This document shows, in pieces, positions 40,450 through 48,534 of a stretch of DNA of 64,000 nucleotides. Source of the stretch: UBA964 sp037444685 (GTDB lineage Bacteria > Pseudomonadota > Gammaproteobacteria > Steroidobacterales > Steroidobacteraceae). The stretch lies in NCBI GenBank assembly GCA_037444685.1, contig JBBILX010000012.1:1-64000 (forward strand). The letters are read 5' to 3'. A program made the translations under genes and the position numbers. Position 1 is the stretch's first letter. Each line of letters starts with the position of its first letter. A model generated the notes under the pieces. It did no database searches, was not told the origin of the DNA, and worked only from the letters and a program-made list of their open reading frames with translations.

Positions 40450-41346
40450 ATGACCGCCGTGACGCTGCGGGGCATCGCGGCGATGCTGGCCGCAGTGGGG
40501 TGCTTCGCCCTCATGGACGCCGCGCTCAAGACACTCGCGGGACGCTATGGACCCATGCAGGTCGCGTTCCTGCGCGCGCTGGCCTCGCTGCCGTTCCTGC
40601 TGGCGGCCGCTGCGTGGAGCGGCGCCTGGGCCGAGCTACGGATGGTCCGCTGGCCGCTGCAGCTGCTGCGCGGGTTGCTCGGTGTCGCCATGCTCGGCGG
40701 CTTCGTCTACGCCGTCGCCGAGCTGTCGCTCGCGAACACGTACGCCGTCTTCCTTTGCGCCCCACTGGTCGTGGCCGCCCTGTCGTGGCCGCTGCTCGGG
40801 GAACGGGTGCCGCTGCGGCGGCTGCTCGCGATCCTGGTCGGCCTGGGTGGCGTCCTGATCGCACTGCGTCCGACCGGCGACGGCCTCGCGAGTCTGGCCG
40901 GGCTCGCCGCGGCGGCCTCGGCGGTCTGCTACGCGCTCAGCGTCGTGACGATACGCGTGCTCGGCCGCACCGACTCGAGCCGCAGCATGGTGTTCTGGTT
41001 CCTCGCGGTCCTTGCCGTGGTGTCGGGTCTGCTCTCGATCCCCGAGTGGCGACCGGTCGATGCGAGCGAGCTCTGGATGCTCGGGTTCATCGGCCTCACC
41101 GGAGCGCTCGGCCAGTACTTCATCACCGACGCTTTCCGTCTCGCCCCCGCTTCGACGGTCGCGCCGTTCGAGTACACGGCACTGCTCTGGGCGCTCGCGC
41201 TAGACTGGGCCATCTGGGACGTGCCGCCGGATTCGGCCGTGCTGCTCGGCGGCACGATCGTCGTCGCGGGCGGCCTCTACATCATCCGCGACGAGCGGCG
41301 TAGCGCGGCGCGCGCTGGCTCTCAAGAGGCGTCGGCCGCTCCCTGA
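40450..41346 (+). CDS. EamA/DMT-family transporter
   Basis: A 298-residue membrane protein with about ten helices in two EamA repeats (about 5-135 and 148-285). Typical features are AMLAAVGCFALMDAALKTLA at the N-terminus, LGERVPLRRLLAILVGLGGVLIAL, and FRLAPASTVAPFEYTALLWALALDW. Probably a metabolite exporter of the RarD/YdcZ-like superfamily; substrate not inferable. It starts 10 bases after the RND pump and its last 25 bases overlap the convergent TKCNF membrane-protein gene. Confidence 0.85.
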   Translation: MTAVTLRGIAAMLAAVGCFALMDAALKTLAGRYGPMQVAFLRALASLPFLLAAAAWSGAWAELRMVRWPLQLLRGLLGVAMLGGFVYAVAELSLANTYAVFLCAPLVVAALSWPLLGERVPLRRLLAILVGLGGVLIALRPTGDGLASLAGLAAAASAVCYALSVVTIRVLGRTDSSRSMVFWFLAVLAVVSGLLSIPEWRPVDASELWMLGFIGLTGALGQYFITDAFRLAPASTVAPFEYTALLWALALDWAIWDVPPDSAVLLGGTIVVAGGLYIIRDERRSAARAGSQEASAAP

Positions 41347-42323
41347 GCCGGTTGTGACGTGGTCGCGAGTCCAAGTCGCTCGCGGGACAGCTCGGCCTTC
41401 TGGTGCGCCGGCGTGCGCGCAGCGAGCCAGCCGGCAACCGCGATGCCGAGCGTGATCATCGTCAGTTCGACGGTGAAGCGCTCGGGGTGCTCCCAGAACT
41501 CCGTGAACAGCTTCCAGCGACCCATCAGTTCGACGGCATTCCACGCGACGATGGCGGTCGGGATGCCATAGCGGATCGCGGTCGTGACTTTCCAGAACTT
41601 CATGAGCCTCTGGAACAGGTAGACCGCCCAGATCACGTTCAGGAAGAAGATGCCGTAGGTGACGGGATGGCGCTCACCGAGGATCGATTCCTCGTAGATG
41701 AACAGCAGCAGCAGGTAGAAGAACCAGATCACGTAGATGGTCTCCAGCGCCGTGATCGCCGCGAAGTTGCGCTCGTATGCGGGATTCGGCTTGCCGGTGC
41801 GCAACTTCAGGTGCCGCTGGAACCAGAGGAAGAAGTTGCACTTCGTTTCCTTGTTCATCAGGAAATAGAGCAGCAAGGACATCATCACGCCGAGCGAGGA
41901 CATCATGACGAGATACTCGGCCTTGGTCGCGATGACGGTTGGATCCGTCCTGTCCATCAGATCGGGGACGCCTAGGTACTGCGCCGACCAGACGAACGAG
42001 AACTCGATCCAGCCGGTCCACAGCAGGGTGCCGGCCCAGAACCCGTACCACGTGGCTGCCACCTCGTTGCGGTGGCGCATGCCGAGGAACAGCAGCACGG
42101 CGCCGACCGCGCCCATCGCGAACGCCGATTCGTAGACGTAGCCGGGACCCGGCCAGACGTCCTCCATGACGATCATCACGGTGTGCCCGAGCGCCTGCAC
42201 GACGAACACGATCACGAAGGCGAGCAGCCCGACCCAGGGTGGCCGGTACAGCAGCGCCATCAGGCCGCTGCGCGCGGCCGTCGGCGTCGCTGCGGGGGAG
42301 AGGGGGCCCGGATTCGGACTCAT
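41322..42323 (-). CDS. Unrecognised 8-helix membrane protein, TKCNF family (paralogue 1)
   Basis: A 333-residue protein of unknown function. I start at ATG 42323 with AGGAG upstream; the longer frame has no RBS. About eight helices (28-50, 62-80, 88-110, 128-149, 180-204, 218-240, 248-268, 283-299). The loop after helix 4 carries NKETKCNFFLWFQRHL. Inside or near membranes are LGHTV (helix 1), GWIEFSF (helix 3), ALETIYVIWFFYL (helix 5) and RYGIPTAIVAWNAVELM (helix 7). All these are repeated in the product of 47509-48381. Conserved membrane Glu and His residues suggest cofactor, metal or proton chemistry rather than simple transport. Divergent from the response regulator. Confidence 0.75.
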   Translation of the reverse strand: MSPNPGPLSPAATPTAARSGLMALLYRPPWVGLLAFVIVFVVQALGHTVMIVMEDVWPGPGYVYESAFAMGAVGAVLLFLGMRHRNEVAATWYGFWAGTLLWTGWIEFSFVWSAQYLGVPDLMDRTDPTVIATKAEYLVMMSSLGVMMSLLLYFLMNKETKCNFFLWFQRHLKLRTGKPNPAYERNFAAITALETIYVIWFFYLLLLFIYEESILGERHPVTYGIFFLNVIWAVYLFQRLMKFWKVTTAIRYGIPTAIVAWNAVELMGRWKLFTEFWEHPERFTVELTMITLGIAVAGWLAARTPAHQKAELSRERLGLATTSQPAQGAADAS

Positions 42324-42464
42324 CGTTGGTCTCCTGTGCAGATTCCGTCTTCGTGAAGGTCGGCACGCCCGCTGGCCCTTGCGCGCCGCGAGTTTCTCGT
42401 TCACTACTGCGCGCATGGACTCCGGAGCCGACCGTCAGTCTAGGCCTGCAGGAGCGCAGCGTGT

Positions 42465-42482
42465 GTCAACGACAGGTCAACG
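42465..42482 (+). promoter_or_regulatory. Tandem GTCAACG repeat: possible OmpR/CpxR-type operator
   Basis: GTCAACG occurs at 42465-42471 and again at 42476-42482, one helical turn (11 bases) apart. OmpR-family regulators bind such head-to-tail repeats; CpxR prefers GTAAA-N5/6-GTAAA. The site is 27 bases before the response-regulator start and about 140 bases from the divergent paralogue 1, so it could serve autoregulation and both directions. Confidence 0.45.
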
Positions 42483-42509
42483 CTGCGTGATGGGAGGCTC
42501 CTACCCGTC

Positions 42510-43229
42510 ATGAACGAAAGCGCCGCGCGCATCCTGCTGGTCGACGATGACGTGGCGCTCGCGCGTCTGCTGGGGGAGTTCCTGACGCTCCAGGGTTTCG
42601 GGGTCGAGGTGCTGCACAGCGGCGAGGAGGCCCTCGCGCGCCTTGCCCGCGATCCGCCGGACCTGCTCGTGCTCGACGTCATGCTGCCGGGGATCAGCGG
42701 CTTCGAGACCCTGCGTCGCCTGCGCGGGACCCACGATTTGCCCGTCATCATGCTGACGGCGCGTGGCGAGGAGCCCGAGCGCATCCTCGGGCTGATGGGC
42801 GGTGCCGACGACTACCTCCCCAAACCCTGCAGTCCGCTCGAGCTCGCCGTGCGCATCCGTACCGTCCTCAAGCGTGTCAGGCCGGCTCGCGCTGAGGGGC
42901 ACGACACCAAGGCAACGCTCGAAGTGGGACCGCTGCGCCTCGATCTGCGCAGGCGCGAGGCGTGGGCATCGGAGCAGCGCCTTGCGTTGACCCCGGCGGA
43001 GATGCGCGTGCTCGAGCAGCTGATGCGCCGGCCCGGCGAGGTGCTGTCGCGCGCGGAACTCACCCTGCTCGCACTGCAGCGGCCGATCGAGGCCTACGAT
43101 CGCAGCATCGACACGCTGGTCAGCAAGCTGCGGCGCAAGCTCGAGGCTGCCGGACTGCCCCACGGATGTATCGGCGGACTGCGCGGCCACGGCTACGTGC
43201 TCGATGCGCAGCGTCTCGGTCCGCCCTGA
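42510..43229 (+). CDS. OmpR/CpxR-like response regulator
   Basis: A 239-residue two-component regulator. The receiver domain (1-120) has acidic Asp12-14, phosphoacceptor Asp56 (LLVLDVMLPG), Thr83 and Lys106 (DDYLPKPCSP). The C-terminal winged-helix domain (about 135-235) includes LTPAEMRVLEQLMRRPGEVLSRAEL and the recognition-helix region AYDRSIDTLVSKLRRKL. The sequence LSRAELTLLALQRP...DRSID resembles CpxR. An imperfect GGGAGGCTCC precedes the ATG. It overlaps the kinase start (TGATG). First gene of a four-gene operon. Confidence 0.93.
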   Translation: MNESAARILLVDDDVALARLLGEFLTLQGFGVEVLHSGEEALARLARDPPDLLVLDVMLPGISGFETLRRLRGTHDLPVIMLTARGEEPERILGLMGGADDYLPKPCSPLELAVRIRTVLKRVRPARAEGHDTKATLEVGPLRLDLRRREAWASEQRLALTPAEMRVLEQLMRRPGEVLSRAELTLLALQRPIEAYDRSIDTLVSKLRRKLEAAGLPHGCIGGLRGHGYVLDAQRLGPP

Positions 43230-44632
43230 TGCGCGTACCCTCGACACGGCTCTACTGGCGCATGGCGCTGTACATCGGCGCCGCGCTCGCGGCTTTCACG
43301 GCGCTGGCGGTCACCAGCGTCGTGCTGGTCGCTTCGCAGGAGCTGCAGAGCTACACCGCGACGCGCCACAGCACGCTCGGTCGCGAAGCGGCCGACGTGC
43401 TCCGCTCGCGCGGTCGCGAGGGTCTGGCGCGCTGGCTCGCGCGCGAGGCGCGTGTGCCGGAGGGTGTGACCGTCTACATCCTCGATGAGGAAAGCGTCGA
43501 CATCCTCGGCCGCCAGCTGCCCGACCTGTACGCCGGGTTCATCCGTCGCTCGGTGGTCGGTCCTGCGCAGCCCTACGACAGCAACTACCGACCCGTGCGT
43601 CTCGCGCCGCAACTGATCGGACCGGACGGTGCCACCTATGCGTTCCTCGTGCTGCCGAACCGCATCTCGCTGCTCGGCAACGCGGCCACGACCCTCGGTC
43701 TGCTGGTGGCCGCCTGTCTCGTCGTCGCCACCGTCGCGTGGCTGATTGCGCGCGCCTTCGCCCGGCCTCTCGGCGAACTGCAGCGCGTCGTGCGCGAGAT
43801 CGCCTCGGGCCAGATCGATGCGCGCGTGCCGCAGGCGATCGTAGCGCGGCGCGACGAGCTCGGCGCGCTGGCGAGCGACTTCAACTCGATGGCGGACCGC
43901 CTGGGGCGCCTGATCGAAGGCCGCTCGCAGCTCATGGCGGAGCTGTCACATGAACTGCGCTCGCCGCTCGCGCGCATGCGGGCCGCGCTCGAGCTGGAGG
44001 CGCACCGGGCGCCGGAGAGGCTGCCCGAGCGTGCGCGGCTCGACGCGGAGATCCGTCGCCTCGATGCAGTCATTGGCGACCTGCTGCGCTATTCGCGGCT
44101 CGATGCCGCGGCGCCGATCGCGCGCCGCCTGCTGCGGCTCGACGAACTGCTCGGCGAGCTGGTACGCGACGAGGAAGTCGAAGCCGGTACGCGCGGCGTC
44201 ACGCTCCGGCTGGCGAGCGAGGCGGATCTCGTCGTGGCCGGCGATCCCGCCCTTCTGCGCAGTGGCTTCGAAAACGTGCTGCGCAACGCGATCCGCTTCG
44301 CACCGCGTGGCTCGACAGTCGAGGTCGAGGCGCGTGCGAGTGCCGCCGAGATCGTGGTGACGATCGCCGATCGCGGACCCGGCGTCCCGGCGGAGTGGCT
44401 CGAGCGCATGTTCGAGCCCTATGCGCGCGTTCCGCAGCCCGCGCCGGAGGCGCCCGGTGGTGCGGTGCGCAGTGACCCAGCTCAGCACGGCGCCGCCGGC
44501 GAGGGGACCGGACTCGGGCTCGCCATCGCGCGGCGCGTGTTCGCTTCGCATGGCGGCTCGGCCGCCGCCGCCTTGCGCGACGGCGGAGGTTTGCTGGTCA
44601 CGCTGCGCCTGCCGCGGGCGCGGATCTCTTGA
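43229..44632 (+). CDS. CpxA-like sensor histidine kinase
   Basis: A 467-residue membrane kinase. TM1 about 11-36, a periplasmic sensor of about 115 residues, TM2 about 152-174, HAMP 175-228, then HisKA with His241 (MAELSHELRSPLARM), N box (FENVLRNAIRFAPRG), G1 (DRGPGVPAEWLERMFEPYAR) and G2 (GEGTGLGLAIARRV). I use ATG 43229, overlapping the regulator stop. The sensor domain is shorter than in CpxA and no signature ligand pocket is visible. It probably senses an envelope condition and phosphorylates its neighbour. Confidence 0.93.
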   Translation: MRVPSTRLYWRMALYIGAALAAFTALAVTSVVLVASQELQSYTATRHSTLGREAADVLRSRGREGLARWLAREARVPEGVTVYILDEESVDILGRQLPDLYAGFIRRSVVGPAQPYDSNYRPVRLAPQLIGPDGATYAFLVLPNRISLLGNAATTLGLLVAACLVVATVAWLIARAFARPLGELQRVVREIASGQIDARVPQAIVARRDELGALASDFNSMADRLGRLIEGRSQLMAELSHELRSPLARMRAALELEAHRAPERLPERARLDAEIRRLDAVIGDLLRYSRLDAAAPIARRLLRLDELLGELVRDEEVEAGTRGVTLRLASEADLVVAGDPALLRSGFENVLRNAIRFAPRGSTVEVEARASAAEIVVTIADRGPGVPAEWLERMFEPYARVPQPAPEAPGGAVRSDPAQHGAAGEGTGLGLAIARRVFASHGGSAAAALRDGGGLLVTLRLPRARIS

Positions 44633-44648
44633 CGAGGAGGGAGAGACG

Positions 44649-46313
44649 ATGAAGGGGAGGTCGAGGAACCGGTCGTCGGCTGCATGCGTCGGTGCGCTGC
44701 TGGCACTGCTGCTGCCCGCGAGCGCCGCGGCCGTGGAGGCCGCGGTGTGTCCGGAGGTCTATCTGCGCGACACCTGGCGCATGCCGTTCAACCCGGCGTT
44801 CCTGCACGTGGCGTCGTTTCCGCAGAGTGGTGGCGGCAGACGCGACGCGCTGCTGATGTCCAGTTTCTTCAACGTCGTCAAGGATCCTGGGGGACGGCGC
44901 GTCGAACGTTTCTTCGAACGCGACCTGGCCGCGTGGATCCCCGATCTCGACAGAGCGCGCCGGCAAGGCTTCGACGCCGGGCGCGATGTCGAGGTCCTCA
45001 CCGATCGCGGTTCCGGTGCACCGCTGACCGTCTGGCCAAACGAGACGGACCGCGTGCCCGCTGGCGTCGTGCCCTTCGAGGCCATCGTGGTTCCGGGCGG
45101 CTTTCTCTCCGCCGACAAGCCGGGGCGGCTCACGCTCGTCGACGTCAGTGGGCCGGCGCGCACCGAATACGTCGTCGCCGAGGCCGGCACCGCCAGACCC
45201 GACTGCACGGGCGGTCTGGTCCGCAACGAGCAGTGGTACTACCACCAGGCGCTGTTCCACGACATGGATGGCGATGGCGACAAGGACCTCATCACGGCAC
45301 GCGCGAGCTTCAAGCCGTTCCTGCATCGTTGCCCGCCCACCGGCGAGCTCGTCTGGTTCCGCAATCCAGGCGGCGCTCTCGAGCCGGCGAAGCCATGGGA
45401 GGCCGTCGTGCTGGTCGGGCTGCCCGCCGAGCGTGACGGACCTGAAGTCAACCTCGATCTCGCGGACCTCGATGCCGACGGCGAGCCGGAGATCATCGCG
45501 ACGCATTTTTTCACGAGCGATCACATCACGATTTTCGGGGCGCCGGCCGGACGTCGCTGGAGCGCGCTCGATGCCGATCCGACTCTCAAGCCGCGCCGCC
45601 AGGTCGTGATGAGCGGACAGGGCCGGCCGTTCGCGGTCGAGGCAGTCGATCTCGATCTCGACGGCCGGCTCGAGATCCTCACGAGCAACCATCAGGGAGA
45701 CGGGTGCTTCGCGGTGACCCGCGACGAGATTCCAGGCCGGGTGCTCGCACTCGTGCCGCCGGCGAGCGGACGAATCTTCGACGAACCGTGGACCACCCGG
45801 ATCCTCAAGGACGGCATTCGACCGCACCCGACGGTCCCGGAGCCCGAGCGCGGTCCGGGACGGCTCGCGCCAAACCGGGCGATGGCGTTCTGGCCACGCC
45901 GTTCACTCGAACGGCGCGAGCGTCCGTGGATCGTCGTCGGCGGCGACGAAGCCGCGAAGATCTGGGTCCTCCGTCCGGTGGAGTCACGCCGACGCGGCGA
46001 CTGGCGCTACGTCTCGCATGTGGTCTTCGACATCAACGAGCACTACGGGCCCGGCACGACGCAGACGCTGCGCGCCGATCCGCAGGGCGTCAAGATCGGC
46101 ACGATCGGCGGAATCGCGTGGCGCTACGACCGCCCTGGACCGGACGGTCGCGCGGAGATCTTCGCGCCGGTGTTCGAGGCGCGCGAGATTCAGGTGCTGA
46201 GCTTCCGTCGCGGCGCGGGTCGCCGGCAGGCGTGCAGCGCCGACGTCGTCACGGCATGTCCGGCGCCGCGCGCTCCGTCCGCGGCGCTTCCCGCACCTGG
46301 CGCCAGTCCTTAA
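44649..46313 (+). CDS. Exported FG-GAP/VCBS-repeat beta-propeller protein
   Basis: A 554-residue secreted protein. The start ATG 44649 has GAGGAGGGAGAG upstream and yields a signal peptide (MKGRSRNRSSAACVGALLALLLPASAAAVEA). Ca-binding FG-GAP-type motifs are seen at HDMDGDGDKDLI (about 205-216), LADLDADGEPEII (about 275-287) and AVDLDLDGRLEIL (about 334-346). The fold is probably a seven-bladed propeller, and the N- and C-terminal Cys residues could form disulfides. Ligand or partner unknown. It lies 16 bases after the kinase, so it is co-expressed with it and may be the periplasmic component it monitors. Confidence 0.8.
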   Translation: MKGRSRNRSSAACVGALLALLLPASAAAVEAAVCPEVYLRDTWRMPFNPAFLHVASFPQSGGGRRDALLMSSFFNVVKDPGGRRVERFFERDLAAWIPDLDRARRQGFDAGRDVEVLTDRGSGAPLTVWPNETDRVPAGVVPFEAIVVPGGFLSADKPGRLTLVDVSGPARTEYVVAEAGTARPDCTGGLVRNEQWYYHQALFHDMDGDGDKDLITARASFKPFLHRCPPTGELVWFRNPGGALEPAKPWEAVVLVGLPAERDGPEVNLDLADLDADGEPEIIATHFFTSDHITIFGAPAGRRWSALDADPTLKPRRQVVMSGQGRPFAVEAVDLDLDGRLEILTSNHQGDGCFAVTRDEIPGRVLALVPPASGRIFDEPWTTRILKDGIRPHPTVPEPERGPGRLAPNRAMAFWPRRSLERRERPWIVVGGDEAAKIWVLRPVESRRRGDWRYVSHVVFDINEHYGPGTTQTLRADPQGVKIGTIGGIAWRYDRPGPDGRAEIFAPVFEAREIQVLSFRRGAGRRQACSADVVTACPAPRAPSAALPAPGASP

Positions 46314-46343
46314 GATCGGCGGCCGCGAATCCGGAGACGCATC

Positions 46344-47522
46344 ATGGACGATTCGAAGATATCCCGCCGCACCTTGCTCGCCGGCACCGCGGCCGGCGCA
46401 GGTCTCGCCGCTGCCGCCGCGGCGATTCCCGGCGTCGCGGCGCAGGGGACCCGCGCGGCCGCCGCCAGGGGCATCACCGGCAGCGTGCCGCGCGGTCGCA
46501 TGCGGGTCTGGCAGATCGGTGCCCAGCAGAGTTTCGAGACGCTCGAACTCGTCGAACGTCCCGTGCCCGCACCGGGCCCCGGCGAGGCGTTGATCCGGGT
46601 GCACTATGCCGCCATCGCGGCGCGCGACCAGGGCATCGTCATGCAGCAGTTTCCGGTGCCGCCCGGACCGCGACCGGCGACGCGCATTCCGCTCAGCGAG
46701 GGGGCCGGCGAGGTCTTGGCCGTCGGTCCGGGCGAGACGCGCATCCGCCCCGGTGACCGTGTCACCGCGAGCCACTGGGCGCACTGGGTCAGCGGCTCCT
46801 GGTCGTCCGACAACTACGCGGCCGACGTCGGCAATACCATCGACGGCTGGCTCGGCGAGATGATCCTGCTGCCGACGCAGTGCCTCGCGAAACTGCCGGA
46901 TCAGATGCCCTACGAGTATGCGGCGACTCTGGCCGGGTCCGGCGTGACCGCGTGGCATGCGCTGCACGAGGTCGCGCGGGTCCGCAGCGACGACATCGTG
47001 CTGACGCTCGGCACGGGTGGGGTGTCATCTTTCGGTCTGCTGCTCGGCAAGGCGGCCGGCGCCCGCGTTGTCGTCACCTCGTCCTCGGACGAAAAACTCG
47101 CGCGGATGCGGGAGCTCGGCGCGGACCTCACGATCAACTACCGTCGTAACGCCGAGTGGGGTCGCGAGGTCGTCGAGAAGACCGGCGGCCGCGGCGCGAC
47201 GGTCGTGCTCGAGAACGTCGGTCCGGGGACCCTCGACCAGTCGATGGCGGCTAGCGCCGTCAATGGCCGGATCGTGATGATCGGCACCGGCCGGCCGCCG
47301 CCCAATCCGCCGAACCTCTACGGCATGTACGTCAAGAACCTCAGTCTCAAGGCCATCAGCGCCGGCAGCCGCACGATGCTCGAAAGCCTGATCACCGCGC
47401 TGACGCAGAATCGCATCGCGCCCGTGATCGCCAGGACCGTGCCGTTCGAGGACGCCATCGACGCCTGGCGGGAGATCCGCGCCGGCGAGCAGATCGGCAA
47501 GATCCTGATCAGGGTGACGTAG
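46344..47522 (+). CDS. Tat-exported MDR-family (quinone oxidoreductase/alcohol dehydrogenase-like) enzyme
   Basis: A 392-residue medium-chain dehydrogenase. The N-terminus carries a twin-arginine signal (KISRRTLLAGTAAGAGLAAA) with likely cleavage near GVAAQG. The catalytic domain has LIRVHYAAIAARDQGIVM and IPLSEGAGEVLAVGPGE. The Rossmann domain has LTLGTGGVSSFGLLLGKAAGARVVVTSS. The catalytic Cys and four-Cys zinc lobe of zinc alcohol dehydrogenases are missing, so it is probably zinc-independent. Export of an NAD(P)-type enzyme is unusual. Fourth gene of the operon (30-base gap), overlapping the convergent paralogue 2 by 14 bases. Confidence 0.82.
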   Translation: MDDSKISRRTLLAGTAAGAGLAAAAAAIPGVAAQGTRAAAARGITGSVPRGRMRVWQIGAQQSFETLELVERPVPAPGPGEALIRVHYAAIAARDQGIVMQQFPVPPGPRPATRIPLSEGAGEVLAVGPGETRIRPGDRVTASHWAHWVSGSWSSDNYAADVGNTIDGWLGEMILLPTQCLAKLPDQMPYEYAATLAGSGVTAWHALHEVARVRSDDIVLTLGTGGVSSFGLLLGKAAGARVVVTSSSDEKLARMRELGADLTINYRRNAEWGREVVEKTGGRGATVVLENVGPGTLDQSMAASAVNGRIVMIGTGRPPPNPPNLYGMYVKNLSLKAISAGSRTMLESLITALTQNRIAPVIARTVPFEDAIDAWREIRAGEQIGKILIRVT

Positions 47523-48381
47523 CGCCCGCCGCGGGCCGCGGCCGGCGCGCGATCAGCACGAGACCGACGACGAACAACGCAGCGACGATCGCGTTGAACA
47601 GCGGATATTCCTCCGGGTAGAGCCAGTACTCGCGGTAGGCGCGGAAGTGCGCCGGCATCTCGGCCGATCCCCAGAGCACGATGCCGGCGCCGATGCCGTA
47701 GCGGAGTGCCGCGGCCGTGCGGATCTGCTGCGTGCACTTCCAGACCAGATAGCCCGCCCAGATCGTCCAGGCGACGTACAGTCCCATCACGACAATGACG
47801 CCCGGGCCCCGCGTGCCGAGGTAGATCGCGTACAGCCAGAACAGGTAGCAGAACCAGGTCACGAACAGGATCTCCATCGCCGCGATCCGCGCGAAGCTGC
47901 GCTGATTGCCGGGCGTCGGCATGCCGGGACTGAAGCCGAGGTAGCGGTGGAACCAGCGCATGAAGTTGCACTTCGTCTGGCGGTTGAAGACGCCGTACAG
48001 CAGCAGCAGCGCGAGCATGATCGGCAGCGTCGCCTGCAGCATGTTGGCCTGCGGAGCCGCGACGTAGCCGTTCTCCTCCACGGGAAATCCTGGCACCGAG
48101 TACAGCTCCGAGTAAAACTTGAACGAATACTCGAACCAGCCCATCCAGAGGAACCAGCCGCCGAGCATGCCCATCCAGGTCGCCTTGAGTTCATCGGCCG
48201 CGAGGCCACGCCAGATCAGCATGAGACCGAGCACGCCCATCACGATCGAGCTGGAGACGGCGTAGTCGCCGAAGATGGAAATGTTGACCTTGTAGACCGT
48301 GTGGCCGAGCGGTTGCGTCAGAAAGCCCACCGCGAGGCCCAGCAGGCCCAGCATCGGTTTGCGGTACAGACGATCGAGCAT
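47509..48381 (-). CDS. Unrecognised 8-helix membrane protein, TKCNF family (paralogue 2)
   Basis: A 290-residue paralogue of the product of 41322-42323. Shared blocks: LGHTV, ATWMGMLGGWFLWMGWFEYSF, NRQTKCNFMRWFHRYL, AMEILFVTWFCYLFWL, ALRYGIGAGIVLWGSAEM and EYWLYPEEY. It lacks the longer N- and C-terminal tails of paralogue 1. A GTG immediately before ATG 48381 is an alternative start; GAGG is better spaced for the ATG. Both paralogues run toward the operon they flank or away from its promoter end, so the pair brackets it. Function unknown. Confidence 0.75.
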   Translation of the reverse strand: MLDRLYRKPMLGLLGLAVGFLTQPLGHTVYKVNISIFGDYAVSSSIVMGVLGLMLIWRGLAADELKATWMGMLGGWFLWMGWFEYSFKFYSELYSVPGFPVEENGYVAAPQANMLQATLPIMLALLLLYGVFNRQTKCNFMRWFHRYLGFSPGMPTPGNQRSFARIAAMEILFVTWFCYLFWLYAIYLGTRGPGVIVVMGLYVAWTIWAGYLVWKCTQQIRTAAALRYGIGAGIVLWGSAEMPAHFRAYREYWLYPEEYPLFNAIVAALFVVGLVLIARRPRPAAGATSP

Positions 48382-48399
48382 CACGACGCCTCGCAGCAG

Positions 48400-48415
48400 G
48401 TGACCGTTCGGTCAC
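48400..48415. promoter_or_regulatory. TetR-type palindromic operator between paralogue 2 and the PA2779-like gene
   Basis: GTGACCG-TT-CGGTCAC, a perfect 7+7 inverted repeat. Its centre is about 27 bases upstream of paralogue 2 (minus) and about 127 bases upstream of the PA2779-like gene (plus). TGACCG/CGGTCA half-sites are common for TetR/AcrR-family repressors. No TetR gene is in the window. A smaller inverted repeat CGCTA/TAGCG follows at 48418-48430. Confidence 0.5.
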
Positions 48416-48534
48416 TTCGCTAGGTTAGCGCCCCGCGGTCGCGGACCCGCCGCCCGTGACCGGATCGACCGCGGTTCGGACTGCGACCTATCCTTGGACG
48501 GCTGCCCCGTCGGGGGAGCTAGAGGAGGATTCCC

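Noticed and set aside
41322..48381. Interpreting the TKCNF membrane proteins as PmoC/AmoC-like monooxygenase subunits because of their size and paired arrangement
   Set aside because: None of the copper-site motifs of that family is present, and there is no PmoA- or PmoB-like partner.
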